From NCBI GenBank assembly GCA_018830105.1, contig JAHJTC010000016.1, positions 1 through 64,000 on the forward strand: a stretch of DNA of 64,000 nucleotides, written 5' to 3'. The position numbers and the translations under genes are program-made. Under the pieces are notes generated by a model. The model was not told the DNA's origin and made no database searches. It saw nothing but the letters and a program-made list of their open reading frames with translations. This document shows, piece after piece, positions 36,001 to 44,745 of this stretch. The stretch is from Bacteroidota bacterium. Its GTDB lineage: Bacteria; Bacteroidota; Bacteroidia; Bacteroidales; F082. Within the stretch, counting starts at the first letter, position 1. Each line of letters begins with the position of its first letter.

Positions 36001-38026
36001 TAAACTGCGCGAAAGTGATGAAACAATTCGCCTGTTATTTGATTCAACAGCAGAGGGAATTTATGGAATTAATAGGAATGGAATTTGTACTTTTTGCAAC
36101 AAGGCAGCGGTTAAAATGCTGGGTTATGAAAAGGAAAGTGAGATAATTGGTAAAAATGTTCACGAGTTAGTTCATTATGCATATCCTGATGGTTCGGCTT
36201 TCCCGGAGTCAAAATGTAGTGTGTATGAAGCAATTGAAACTGAATCAGGCAAGCACATCGATAAAGAAGTTTTCTGGAGGAAAGATGGCAGTAGTTTCGC
36301 TGTTGAGTATTGGTCCTATCCCATCAGAAGAAATGATGAAGTAATCGGCTCTGTTGTGACTTTCCTCGATATCACACAGCGTAAGTATAACGACAATATC
36401 CAGCATATTCTATACGAAATTGCGCGACATTCAATCGATACTACTTCTATTGAAGAGTTGTTGATGGTAACACGTAACGAATTGGCAAGAGTATTGGACG
36501 CGACTAACTTTTATGTGGCTTCCTATAATCAGGAAACGAATAAGCTGCATCAAGTAATTTTGCAAAATGAAAAGTTTGATATAGACTCCTGGAGTGCAGC
36601 TAATTCGCTTTCAGGCTTGGTTGTTCAAACAAAGAAATCCATGTTATTGAGTAAAGAAGATATCAATGAATTAAACCGAACCCTGAACAGACCAGCTAAT
36701 TATGTGGCTCCGGTTTGTTGGTTGGGTGTTCCGCTATTTGATGGCATGCAGGTAATTGGCGTTATGGCAGTACAAAGTTACAGCGACCAGATGGCTTATG
36801 ATGCCGGAAGTGTTAGATTACTTGAATTGATTGCTCATGAACTCTCGGTGATGATGCAGCGAAAGAAAATGATTGCAGACCTGATAAAGTCCAAAGAAAA
36901 AGCAGAGGAAAGTGATAAATTGAAATCCGCCTTTTTGGCCAATGTCAGTCACGAAATCAGAACGCCAATGAATGGAATTTTAGGCTTTCTTGAGTTGCTC
37001 AAAGAGCCTGATCTAAGCGAGGAACAGATGGCTGCTTATATAAAAATAGTGAATAAGAGTGGCCAGCGATTGTTGGATACCATCAATGATATCATCGAGA
37101 TTTCGCGAATAGAATCGGGCGAGGTGGAAGTAATTGAAGATGAGGTTTTTTTATCAGAAGTTTTAAGCTATTATTATGATTTCTTTAAGCCACAAACTGA
37201 TCAAATCGGTTTAACATTAATTTTAAAAAATCAGCTTGAAAAGCAGGAGGACTGTATTCGGACTGACCGCCATAAACTGGATGGAATTTTGACAAATCTG
37301 ATTAAAAATGCGATAAAATTTACTAAAAAGGGCTCAATCGAAATTGGAAGTTATATCGAAAACGAAAAACTGATGGTATATGTCAGGGATACAGGTATAG
37401 GAATTCCACCGAATAGACGCGATGCAATTTTTGACCGCTTTGTGCAAGCCGACTTGCATATGACAAGAGCACACGAAGGCTCTGGATTAGGGCTTTCGAT
37501 TGTAAAGGCCTATACCGAAGCTTTAGGTGGCGAATTGAAGCTGTATTCTGAACCAGGAAAAGGAAGCGAGTTTTTGATTGCCTTACCTTTTCGAAAGGTT
37601 GAAAAGCCCGAACAACTTCGAGAAAATCATGATTATCATGCGGTAAATCAGACCGAAAATAAGCTCATTCTGATTGCCGAAGACGATGATTCCAGTTATG
37701 ACTTTTTGCATATTATCCTCCAAGCGATGGGATTTAGTTTGATGCGGTGTGTTGATGGAGCTACTGCCATTAAGCTGACGCAGAAGCATCCTGAGATTGC
37801 ATTGATATTAATGGATATCAAAATGCCGATAATGGACGGCCTGACAGCTACTCAAAAAATCAGGGAGTTTAATACAGAAGTACCAATAATTGCACAAACT
37901 GCCAACGCGCTCTCTGGTGATGCCGATAAAGCACTAGCTGCAGGATGCAATGATTATATTGCAAAACCGGTAAAACGGAAAGTGCTCATAAATGTGATTA
38001 ATAATTGGGTTCACAAAAAAGTTTAA
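33047..38026 (+). CDS. Multi-PAS/GAF hybrid histidine kinase with receiver domain
   Basis: A 1659-residue membrane sensor kinase from the ATG at 33047 (a start at 32993 adds 18 unlikely residues). Order: TM helix (about 15-40); extracytoplasmic sensor (about 45-285) of dCache-like appearance; TM helix (about 300-325); six PAS-like units (first EQFSATLYSIGDGVITTD, last RLLFDSTAEGIYGINRNG; about 345-1115); GAF domain (about 1120-1260); HisKA with phospho-His1302 in ANVSHEIRTPMNG; HATPase_c with VRDTGIGIP and GSGLGLSIVKAY; receiver with phospho-Asp1590 in LMDIKMPIMDG and a C-terminal Lys in AKPVKR. No regulator or transport gene is adjacent and no output DNA-binding domain is present, so the signal and partner are unknown. 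Confidence 0.9.
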   Translation: MKNYHQLSAENPRKSPLALIFLVIIVASLIALSGVYYFQFEKKQTQETSYNELQAVAKLKINQLKQWHKERMSEAFFFSRSYPYNAYSNRIVSGDTPAIFLLRDALKHILSDNRYDNIFILDSEENIVFTAINDVVFVDNKTLETAASVKESALITMRDLYYCSQHQQVHFEFISPLFDADNQVIATMVFRIDPQEYLYPLIGNWPTPSKTAETIIVRKEQDSVRILNDVFYRSNDQLQLVFPMSEKTNPAVLAATGYVGLYEGPGYVGRQILAHIDTIGELPWLMIVKAETSELYAGFYKSISLIIVVVVLGILFFVALVAWFYRLRQQRLWINLVNKGRELIESQEQFSATLYSIGDGVITTDTTGCIRHMNPVAERLTGWTETEARGKKVETVFVIFNQDTLKDAENPVQKVLREKSVVGLANHTMLKSRDGREIPIDDSGAPIIDEQGNLLGVVMVFSDQTENYAKQNELKESRERFETLFKNAPLSYQSLDENGNILEVNQTWKKTLGYERDEVLGIWFGDFLEEVSADKFIKDFEAFKHAGMISTSFVLRHKSGKLMHFELNGRLGRNPDGSVDRTLCILQDVTSRKIMEEQLRQSEEKYRNIAENISDVVWTTDLNFNLTYVSSSIERLVGEPANSYLKRTIEEKFPPHAIYQIQLFFKEELQKEKEPEVDKNRSRLIELQHYRVDGSVIWVGMNISFLRDEQGNPIGFQGISRDITSIKEAELKLIEKERQLSSMITNLPGFVYRCHNDTHWTMLYISENCKKITGYDPGDFIENKNIAFNEIILPEFRQYVREEWKSVLKSNELYHGEYQIKTKNGEIRWMLERGTGIFDKSGNLLFLEGYIEDITENKNAEIALFDSEKSYRELIDGMTETVWVIDMNGKIVDINNTAVEMLGYSKQELLNIGLEGIDVALDSETISSLVNNIPVDKIQVFETAHKTKDGKVIPIEISSSLINYKSSPAILCIARDMTSRKVMQDKLRESDETIRLLFDSTAEGIYGINRNGICTFCNKAAVKMLGYEKESEIIGKNVHELVHYAYPDGSAFPESKCSVYEAIETESGKHIDKEVFWRKDGSSFAVEYWSYPIRRNDEVIGSVVTFLDITQRKYNDNIQHILYEIARHSIDTTSIEELLMVTRNELARVLDATNFYVASYNQETNKLHQVILQNEKFDIDSWSAANSLSGLVVQTKKSMLLSKEDINELNRTLNRPANYVAPVCWLGVPLFDGMQVIGVMAVQSYSDQMAYDAGSVRLLELIAHELSVMMQRKKMIADLIKSKEKAEESDKLKSAFLANVSHEIRTPMNGILGFLELLKEPDLSEEQMAAYIKIVNKSGQRLLDTINDIIEISRIESGEVEVIEDEVFLSEVLSYYYDFFKPQTDQIGLTLILKNQLEKQEDCIRTDRHKLDGILTNLIKNAIKFTKKGSIEIGSYIENEKLMVYVRDTGIGIPPNRRDAIFDRFVQADLHMTRAHEGSGLGLSIVKAYTEALGGELKLYSEPGKGSEFLIALPFRKVEKPEQLRENHDYHAVNQTENKLILIAEDDDSSYDFLHIILQAMGFSLMRCVDGATAIKLTQKHPEIALILMDIKMPIMDGLTATQKIREFNTEVPIIAQTANALSGDADKALAAGCNDYIAKPVKRKVLINVINNWVHKKV

Positions 38027-38061
38027 CTGGATACATATGTTGGTATTGAATTGTTCAATGT

Positions 38062-38094
38062 AAAAAAAACAGGAACCTGAGAGGGCTCCTGTTT
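38062..38094 (-). terminator. Intrinsic terminator after the IDDIPF repeat gene
   Basis: On the minus strand AAACAGGA pairs with TCCTGTTT (plus further CC/GG pairs around one mismatch) and is followed by eight T. It lies 28 bp after the stop of the small secreted protein gene. Confidence 0.82.
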
Positions 38095-38121
38095 ACAGTA
38101 TGCATAGGGATGCTGATTTTT

Positions 38122-38502
38122 TTATTTTACAAAAACCATCACGGGATAGCGATCCAATTCGCGGTAAAGTACCTGACTGGTAATGTAGAGCGTGTTGAAG
38201 GGAATGTCGTCAATTGTTTTTTCCTCGGGCATTTCAAAACTTACATTCATGGCCGAATCGCTGTGATATTGGGCAACAATTTTTGAAGTTTCGAACGGAA
38301 TGTCTTCGATAAAATTTTCTTCTTCCATGTTGAATGAAGCGGTCAATGCTTGTTGATACCTTATGGAATCAAAAATTTCTTTGGTGTTAAAAGGAATGTC
38401 ATCGATATATGTTTCTTTTTGTAAACCGTATCCTCCTGCAAAGGAATTAATCGAAATGACTAAGAACAAACTAACTGAGGTTAAGATCTGATATGTTTTC
38501 AT
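38122..38502 (-). CDS. Small secreted protein with three IDDIPF-type repeats
   Basis: I do not recognise a named family. The 126-residue product (ATG at 38502; an upstream in-frame ATG at 38526 adds eight residues before the signal) has a signal peptide of about 21 residues and then three imperfect copies of an about 35-residue unit. The core of each is YIDDIPFNTKEI, FIEDIPFETSKI and TIDDIPFNTLYI. The spacers are acidic and conserve a pattern of short segments ending in aromatic residues. The protein is followed by a terminator. It is probably exported to periplasm or outer membrane; function unknown. Confidence 0.7.
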   Translation of the reverse strand: MKTYQILTSVSLFLVISINSFAGGYGLQKETYIDDIPFNTKEIFDSIRYQQALTASFNMEEENFIEDIPFETSKIVAQYHSDSAMNVSFEMPEEKTIDDIPFNTLYITSQVLYRELDRYPVMVFVK

Positions 38503-38736
38503 GGCACTGTATTTTTTTGAGTTCATTTTTTTATTGCTTTGTCTACTCTATTGCGAAAGCTGTGCCAAAAATTATAATTAAATGAAAATCAATAATATAT
38601 AACACTTTCTAGGACAATATTCAAGACGAATTCTTGTGTGAAAAGCGAACACATCTGTTCGGAGGTGTACGGTTTTTGCTCAGATTTGATAGAAAACCTG
38701 ACAATAATTGAGACTCAAAATAAAACAAACAATGAA

Positions 38737-41559
38737 TTAGTATAACGAAGCGATATTAATCCCAAACAATAATTCAGCGCTTAATTTGTCCGTATAAAAT
38801 GCTTGTGATAATCGCACCCCCAGAATTACCGGTGCGGGCAGGTTGAAAAAATGCCAATCGCTGTAAAGCTCAATGCCTGCGCTACTTAGATCAAGGTTAT
38901 TGTTGTGGACATAGTTCATATAATCGGCAAATATCCCCATCCTCAGGCGTTGCAGAAAGAAAAAACCAGGCACATTTAAATCGGGGTAGAAAAGCGGGAA
39001 GGCGTAATCGAGCATGGCAACTTGGGCAATTTTTGGGAAAAGATTGTTATAGCCCCTGGGATAGCGCATCGGGTTGCCAAAGCTGTAGCTGCTGAACGAT
39101 CGGCTTTGATATCCACCATACAAGCGAATGCTGTGATGAGGAAAAATGCCGGGAAAATAGAAATTGACCGTGGCAACGGATTGCTCATTCAGTTGGTCGT
39201 CGAAAAGTGAACGTTGAAAAATTAGCCTGAATTGCTGTCCCCAGCGGGGATAGAGATCGCGTTTCGACATGCGAAGCTGGTTATATGCAAATAATTGCAG
39301 GTTAAGCAGGCTAAAATCATTATCCTTGAAGGCTAGTTCAATTGCAGGATCCATTTTACGATGCAGTTGTTCCCATCCTATAAAGGGTTGAACACCCCGC
39401 AGGTACTTGTCACGCGTAAAATTCAGGGGCAGGCTTAGCCCCAGCTTGTAGGCAGTTTCGTCCCATTTAAGATCAACGGGCTCCCCATTCTCCGGATCTT
39501 GTGCCTGACCCCGCCGCAAACCTCTGCTAAAATTGAGATCTATCACAGGATACCATCCCCGATATTGCAGGCCAACAGTCGTTTTTCCAGTTTGCTCGTT
39601 CATATCGTAGCTGTAACCGGCTTCGACCACCATTGTGCTGAGACTATTTTGCGAAAACAGGCTTATTCCCGGCTGAAAGCTAATATTGTCCACATCCACA
39701 AATACCGGCGACCAGCTATGAAATTGAAAAAGATGGGCAAGTTTCGCGTAATTGTTTTCAGGATAAACGGTATCTGAATCTACGATGGTGTCAACGATCA
39801 AACTACGCATCAGCGATAATTCTTCGGCTAATGGGAAAGTGGCAGGAAGCTTAGGGTCAATGTATTGATTCAAAAAGTCGCTTTCATTTACAGCAACAAG
39901 CCGAAAACCATCAGCGGTATAATCTGAAAAGATCAGTGTTTTTGGCTCATCGCCCATTATGGCATCGGTTGCACCAAAAGGCACCGAAACAAGCTTTTTA
40001 ATCGTTTTGCTTTGGAGATCTAAAGCATAGATTTGACTGATCTCGCTTTGTGAAGCGCTAAAAATTACCTGCTCAGATGTTACATCCGATAGTTGGATGT
40101 CGGTAAAAGTAAAACTGCTTAGCTGTTGCCAACTTTTCGTTTGCACATCAAAAAGATACAAGGCTTTGCCCTGACTTCCGGTCATCGTTACGACAATTCT
40201 TTCGTTGTCAGGATGCCATTTGGGCGTTGCGGGAAAAAAGTCTTTGAGCTTAGATTCAAACAATACTTCTCCGGTTTTAGCATCAAGCAACGTTAGGAAA
40301 TTTGAGCCTGTTGTGCTGCTGTTGATGCAGGCAATACGTTTATTATCGGAACTTATATCCGGCGCAAAATAACGGCTTTTGTGCGTTAACTGACGGCTTT
40401 TATCTTGATGAATTTCTGCAATTTTTAGTACTGCAAAATTTCTGTTTGGCCAGCGTAGATCGGGTTGTAGCTCGTTCCAAACCAATAGGCTGTCTGTTGC
40501 TGAAAGCGAATGCTGAAAAATTGCTCCCGGCGTATATAGGATTTTTTCTTCGCCCCGATCTATTAGTACAAGCCGGTTGATATTGTTTATCGCCGTGCGC
40601 AGAGCGATGACGCCGCCATTAGAAAGCCTCTGCGGAAAACGGTAATTCGTAAAGGCTTTATTAACAGGACTAAATTGGTCAACGGCAGTATATTGGGTAG
40701 TATCAAAAGCAGGTTTCCAGTTTTCAAAAAGATCAAACATGGTTTCCTGATACAGTTTGATTTTTCCATGGCCTGTAATTTGTTTAATTCCCAGACTAAA
40801 AGGAGCTAATGTCCACGGATTTCGGGCTGTTTGCCGCAAAGTGTTTTCCCACAGCAAAGACCCGTATTTGTTTTTATTGTGTGCAACCAGGTAGTATCCT
40901 AATTCATAGATGTTTGGGGTGTAATCCTTATAGGAGCCAAAATAGGCCTTGTCGTAAACATAATACCCTTTCTGCAGCAGTTGTGTCCTAAGTTTAGACA
41001 GGAATATGCCTTCGCGGCCGCGCCCGGAATAACTCAACATCGTTTCGTTTGTTACGGCATCACCTTCCATAAACCAAAGCGGTATGAAGGCTCCAAGCAG
41101 GGCTGCAGAGGCCTGCTGACCAAAGCCAATATTAAGTGCTCGGCCCAAGCCGTCATTAAATTTACTTATTTGTGCAATATGTCGTAACTCGTGCACTGCC
41201 AGCTGGCTAAACCAATTCTGAGCATAGCCGTTCTGCGGAGGTTGCGAAAAAAAGTCGAGCCGTCGTGGTGCCCAGGCAACAGTAGCATTTGAAATCACAG
41301 CCTGATTGTGCAATATTAAGTCGGATCGCAGCGCCGGACTGGCAAGATCCAAACGACTTGCAGCATACACCTGATCAAGAATCTGAGCCAGCTTTTGAGC
41401 CTGTGTGCCGGCTTCTTCGGGATAAATTACCCTAAACCAGGTGGTGTTTATTTGTTTCCATCGCAGGCTCGACGGGTCTTCTCCGCTGAGGTAGTATTGT
41501 GCTGTGAGACAGAGTGGCAGGATTAGAAATGTCAGGATTAAGGAGCTGAGTAGTTTCAT
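38737..41559 (-). CDS. Predicted gluzincin peptidase with beta-propeller and outer-membrane barrel
   Basis: A 940-residue exported protein. Signal peptide 1-20. The N-terminal domain (about 30-290) has HELRH (His123, Glu124, His127) and WFMEGDA with Glu165, fitting a gluzincin metallopeptidase active site. It is followed by a TolB/WD-like propeller (about 300-580, with blocks such as HDRRLACINSS-like and FFPATPKWHPDNERIVVT) and a C-terminal region (about 620-940) of alternating aromatic beta strands ending in a membrane-anchor-like Tyr, which resembles an Omp85/surface-antigen type barrel. No exact family name can be given. It stands alone, with a promoter candidate upstream. Confidence 0.75.
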   Translation of the reverse strand: MKLLSSLILTFLILPLCLTAQYYLSGEDPSSLRWKQINTTWFRVIYPEEAGTQAQKLAQILDQVYAASRLDLASPALRSDLILHNQAVISNATVAWAPRRLDFFSQPPQNGYAQNWFSQLAVHELRHIAQISKFNDGLGRALNIGFGQQASAALLGAFIPLWFMEGDAVTNETMLSYSGRGREGIFLSKLRTQLLQKGYYVYDKAYFGSYKDYTPNIYELGYYLVAHNKNKYGSLLWENTLRQTARNPWTLAPFSLGIKQITGHGKIKLYQETMFDLFENWKPAFDTTQYTAVDQFSPVNKAFTNYRFPQRLSNGGVIALRTAINNINRLVLIDRGEEKILYTPGAIFQHSLSATDSLLVWNELQPDLRWPNRNFAVLKIAEIHQDKSRQLTHKSRYFAPDISSDNKRIACINSSTTGSNFLTLLDAKTGEVLFESKLKDFFPATPKWHPDNERIVVTMTGSQGKALYLFDVQTKSWQQLSSFTFTDIQLSDVTSEQVIFSASQSEISQIYALDLQSKTIKKLVSVPFGATDAIMGDEPKTLIFSDYTADGFRLVAVNESDFLNQYIDPKLPATFPLAEELSLMRSLIVDTIVDSDTVYPENNYAKLAHLFQFHSWSPVFVDVDNISFQPGISLFSQNSLSTMVVEAGYSYDMNEQTGKTTVGLQYRGWYPVIDLNFSRGLRRGQAQDPENGEPVDLKWDETAYKLGLSLPLNFTRDKYLRGVQPFIGWEQLHRKMDPAIELAFKDNDFSLLNLQLFAYNQLRMSKRDLYPRWGQQFRLIFQRSLFDDQLNEQSVATVNFYFPGIFPHHSIRLYGGYQSRSFSSYSFGNPMRYPRGYNNLFPKIAQVAMLDYAFPLFYPDLNVPGFFFLQRLRMGIFADYMNYVHNNNLDLSSAGIELYSDWHFFNLPAPVILGVRLSQAFYTDKLSAELLFGINIASLY

Positions 41560-41587
41560 CAGGAATGGTAAATATTAGCTGAAACAA

Positions 41588-41595
41588 CAAAAGTA
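41588..41595 (-). promoter_or_regulatory. Candidate -7 element of the peptidase-propeller-barrel gene
   Basis: On the minus strand TACTTTTG matches TAnnTTTG, 28 bp upstream of the start. No good -33 TTG at normal spacing. Confidence 0.45.
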
Positions 41596-41687
41596 AGATT
41601 ATTTGTGCCTTGTAGAAAATTTATGCACAGTCATCCACAATCTGCTGCGATTTTGACTCCAACAGCACAGTTAAGGCTTCTTCCCAA

Positions 41688-42383
41688 TCAAAGTAATTTG
41701 CTAAAAAACTCCCAGGGCTGACCCGAAGGAGGAGGGGCGCTAATTAAGAGGCTTTCTTTTGTTACGGGATGCACGAAGGATAGTTTCCAGGCATGCAGGC
41801 TGATTGATCCGTCGGGGTTTGAGCGATCGAAACCATATTTTAAATCACCTTTAATCGGACTGCCGATGGCAGCTAATTGTGCCCTTATTTGGTGATGTCT
41901 TCCGGTGTGGAGGGTCACTTCCAACAAAAAATACTGGTCCGATTTACCCAGCAGCCGGTAACTCAGCCTTGCTTCTTTGGCGTTTTTAGCAGCAGGTTTG
42001 ACAACGTATGATTTATTTTGTTTTTCATTTTTGGCCAAAAAGTGCGACAGCATGTCATTTTTCTTGGGCGGTTCTTTTTTTACGATTGCCAGATAAATTT
42101 TCTGCCATTCATGATTTTTGAGTTGCATGCTGAGCCGGCTAAGCGCTTTGCTTGTTTTGGTTAGTAACAACACGCCACTTACCGGCCGGTCGATACGATG
42201 AACAAGCCCAACAAAAGCCTCGCCTGGCTTATTGTAAGTCTGTTTTAGATAATCACTTGCATAGTCGAGCAGGCATTTGTCTCCTGTTTTGTCGCCTTGT
42301 ACCAATTCAGACGGCAACTTATTGATGAGCAGTAAGTGATTGTCTTCAAATAAAATACGGTCTTTTAGCGACTCTAATTGCAT
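41688..42383 (-). CDS. RluA family pseudouridine synthase
   Basis: This 231-residue enzyme isomerises uridine to pseudouridine in rRNA or tRNA. The catalytic motif is HRIDRPVSG with Asp65. Further family blocks are LLLTKTSKALSRLS, the GRHHQIRAQLA loop and the SLHAWKLSF segment near the end. It lacks an N-terminal S4 domain, as do the single-domain RluA-type enzymes (TruC-like group); the exact RNA site cannot be assigned. The ATG at 42383 is preferred over the one at 42392. It follows panB by 12 bp on the same strand. Confidence 0.9.
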   Translation of the reverse strand: MQLESLKDRILFEDNHLLLINKLPSELVQGDKTGDKCLLDYASDYLKQTYNKPGEAFVGLVHRIDRPVSGVLLLTKTSKALSRLSMQLKNHEWQKIYLAIVKKEPPKKNDMLSHFLAKNEKQNKSYVVKPAAKNAKEARLSYRLLGKSDQYFLLEVTLHTGRHHQIRAQLAAIGSPIKGDLKYGFDRSNPDGSISLHAWKLSFVHPVTKESLLISAPPPSGQPWEFFSKLL

Positions 42384-42395
42384 CACAAACACTAA

Positions 42396-43211
42396 TTAAT
42401 ACTGTTCCTTCTCGCTGGGGAAACTGGCGGTTTTTACATCACCGATATAACTAAAAACGGCACCTTTTATCTCGTCGTGGAGGTTGTGATAGCGACGCAG
42501 AAAACGTGGAGAAAACTTGGTGTTAATGCCCAGCATATCGTGTAAAACCAGCACTTGTCCGTCCACCTTATTTCCTGCTCCGATACCAATAGTTGGGATG
42601 CGGACTGACAGTGTAACCTCTGCTGCAAGGTCTGCAGGTATTTTTTCGAGAACAATGCCAAAACAGCCGGCTTGTTCCAGGATTTTTGCATCGCGGCGCA
42701 GTTTCTCCGCCTCTTTGTCATCGGTAGCGCGCACCACATAGGTGCCAAATTTGTTAATGCTTTGCGGAGTGAGTCCCAGATGTCCTAAAACGGGTATTCC
42801 AGCACTTAAAATTCGGTCAACAGATTCAACAATTTCTTCGCCACCTTCCATCTTAACAGCGTTAACACCGGATTCTTTCATGATACGAATGGCTGAATAC
42901 AGCGCTTCTTTGGAGTTTCCCTGATAAGTGCCGAATGGCATATCTACCACAACCAATGACCGCTGAACCGCGCGCATCACCGAAGTGCCATGATAAATCA
43001 TTTCGTTGAGTGTAATAGGCAGGGTGGTTTTGTGCCCGGCCATCACATTGGAGGCACTATCGCCAACCAATATTACATCAATACCAGCTTCATCAAGGAT
43101 TTGTGCCATAGAAAAATCGTAGGCTGTTAGCATGGCTATTTTTTCGCCTTTCAGCTTCATTTCCTGAAGGACATGCGTGGTGATCTTCGGAATATCTTTT
43201 GATGAATACAT
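42396..43211 (-). CDS. panB: Ketopantoate hydroxymethyltransferase
   Basis: PanB makes ketopantoate from 3-methyl-2-oxobutanoate and methylene-tetrahydrofolate for pantothenate and CoA. The 271-residue product has the normal length and the typical segments: [37 protein letters not shown] with the metal-ligand Asp, MPFGTY, and [15 protein letters not shown] and IPTIGIGAG with PTIGIGAG... complete the set. It starts a two-gene unit with the pseudouridine synthase. Its substrate, 2-ketoisovalerate, is also the valine-derived keto acid, linking it loosely to branched-chain metabolism. Confidence 0.95.
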   Translation of the reverse strand: MYSSKDIPKITTHVLQEMKLKGEKIAMLTAYDFSMAQILDEAGIDVILVGDSASNVMAGHKTTLPITLNEMIYHGTSVMRAVQRSLVVVDMPFGTYQGNSKEALYSAIRIMKESGVNAVKMEGGEEIVESVDRILSAGIPVLGHLGLTPQSINKFGTYVVRATDDKEAEKLRRDAKILEQAGCFGIVLEKIPADLAAEVTLSVRIPTIGIGAGNKVDGQVLVLHDMLGINTKFSPRFLRRYHNLHDEIKGAVFSYIGDVKTASFPSEKEQY

Positions 43212-43238
43212 AACGCTTTAATTAGGGATTAGAAGCAA

Positions 43239-43246
43239 CAAATGTA
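43239..43246 (-). promoter_or_regulatory. Candidate -7 element of panB
   Basis: On the minus strand TACATTTG matches TAnnTTTG, 27 bp before the panB start. Confidence 0.45.
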
Positions 43247-43494
43247 CATCAATTTTAATCATTTGGTATGGCTAAACAGCCTATCTTTAGATGCATGATT
43301 TGTTTTTCAGATGTGGGCGGCACCTCTTATAAAGGGAAGGCCGAAACATTAACTCATGCGATTAAGCCGTTTTCTGAAGATTTCTTGCCGGCTTTGAAAT
43401 ATATATTAATTTTGACCGTTTCCAGTTTTAACATGGCCGAAAACAAGTTTTTGACTAAAAAAGTGTTGTTTTGGCTTATTACAGAATATTTTAT

Positions 43495-44484
43495 ATGACA
43501 ATCAGAAATAGCATCATTAGTTTTTTTGCCGGTTTATTTGTATTGACAGCCTTGTCATCATGCAGTACGGATGTAGATTTGTATGCAGATTATCAGGATA
43601 TCACCGTTGTTTATGGTTTGTTAGATCCAGATGAAGACACCAATTTTGTTAAAATTTCAAAAGCGTTTTTAGGGCCGGGCAATGCCTTGCAAATCGCTAA
43701 AGATCCTGATTCGAGTAATTATTCCGGCAAGCTTGATGTACAGCTTAAAGGCAGGAAAAACGGAAACGATTTGCCTGCTATCACGCTCGATACCATTACG
43801 ATTAATAATAAGTTAGCCGGCGACTCCGTTTTTTACTTTCCCAATCAATTGCTTTATTATACCACGGCCACGATTGATCCGCTGGCTACCTATCAGCTGG
43901 TAATCAACCATAACGACAAGCAGATCACTGCCGAAACCGGAATAGTACAATCCTTTGGAATCACCAAACCGGGAGGTTTTGTTTTTAATTTTACCGCAAC
44001 AATTGCCAGTCAGGTAGAATGGAGATCAGCCGTCAATGGCAAAAGGTATGAAGTAAACCTTACCTTTCATTACAAAGAACTCAGACCCGGAAATCCCGAT
44101 ACGCTCCATAAAACGATGGATTGGTACCTTGGAACACGCACTTCAAACGAACTTGAAGGCGGTGAGACCATGAATGTGAGTTATTTAGGTCAAAACTTTT
44201 ATGCCAGACTTGGGCAGCAAATCGATGAAACACTCAATGTAAAACGCTGGGCAGGCGATGTGGTGCTTACGATATCTGCTGGCGGCGATGCGCTTAATAC
44301 CTTTATTGATGTAAATGCACCAAGCAATAGCATTATTCAGGAAATTCCACAATACACCAATTTAGAAAACGGCACAGGTATTTTTTCCTCACGGAGAAAT
44401 ATTACAAGAAGTTATGAATTGCTAAGCACCAGCGAGGACAAGCTGGTTAATGATTATAACTGGGGCTTTATTAAAAACCCTTAA
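43495..44484 (+). CDS. DUF4249-like lipoprotein
   Basis: The 329-residue product starts at the ATG at 43495 and has a lipoprotein signal with lipobox LSSC (Cys23). The mature part begins with STDVDLYADYQDITVVYGLLDPDEDTNFVKISKAF, which matches the start of DUF4249 proteins (Bacteroidota-specific, beta-sandwich, unknown function, often encoded next to TonB receptors). Here no TonB receptor is adjacent: dnaK follows after 261 bp. Function unknown. The 283-bp space between panB and this gene holds only a 76-residue in-frame run with no family likeness. Confidence 0.75.
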   Translation: MTIRNSIISFFAGLFVLTALSSCSTDVDLYADYQDITVVYGLLDPDEDTNFVKISKAFLGPGNALQIAKDPDSSNYSGKLDVQLKGRKNGNDLPAITLDTITINNKLAGDSVFYFPNQLLYYTTATIDPLATYQLVINHNDKQITAETGIVQSFGITKPGGFVFNFTATIASQVEWRSAVNGKRYEVNLTFHYKELRPGNPDTLHKTMDWYLGTRTSNELEGGETMNVSYLGQNFYARLGQQIDETLNVKRWAGDVVLTISAGGDALNTFIDVNAPSNSIIQEIPQYTNLENGTGIFSSRRNITRSYELLSTSEDKLVNDYNWGFIKNP

Positions 44485-44729
44485 GGCGTCCATCTGTAAT
44501 TCTTGTCCCAAATTCTGAGTGAAACTGTCGTTTTGTCACCTTTAACCTTTTTGATCGACGAATAAGTAGCAGATTATTTAATTAATTATAAATGAATTAG
44601 TTAGGTGGTTTTATATTGGCTGTTATTTGTCTTAATCCCGCAATTCAAGCATTTCCGGCCGCTTCAATTTGCTTTGGCATAATCCTTGAAAAAGCTGTCA
44701 TACAAATTCGAATATTAGACATAATAATA

Positions 44730-44738
44730 AAAGGAGGA
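44730..44738 (+). promoter_or_regulatory. Strong Shine-Dalgarno of dnaK
   Basis: AAAGGAGGA lies 7 bp before the dnaK ATG. Such a full Shine-Dalgarno sequence is rare in Bacteroidota and was not seen at most other starts in this window. It suggests high-level translation of the chaperone. Confidence 0.75.
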
Positions 44739-44745
44739 AAACTAA

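Noticed and set aside
38646..38661. CGAACA-4nt-TGTTCG inverted repeat resembling a LexA box
   Set aside because: The half-sites are spaced by 6 nt between GAAC and GTTC, not the 4 of the Gram-positive LexA site, and neither flanking gene is a DNA-damage gene.
43268..43498. A 76-residue open frame upstream of the DUF4249-like gene
   Set aside because: No domain, no promoter element and no family likeness; it overlaps the start of the real lipoprotein gene. Treated as chance.
44675..44690. Sigma-54 promoter upstream of dnaK
   Set aside because: The -24 half fits (TGGCAT) and spacing is right, but the invariant GC of the -12 element is GA, so I list it only as an observation and not as a feature.
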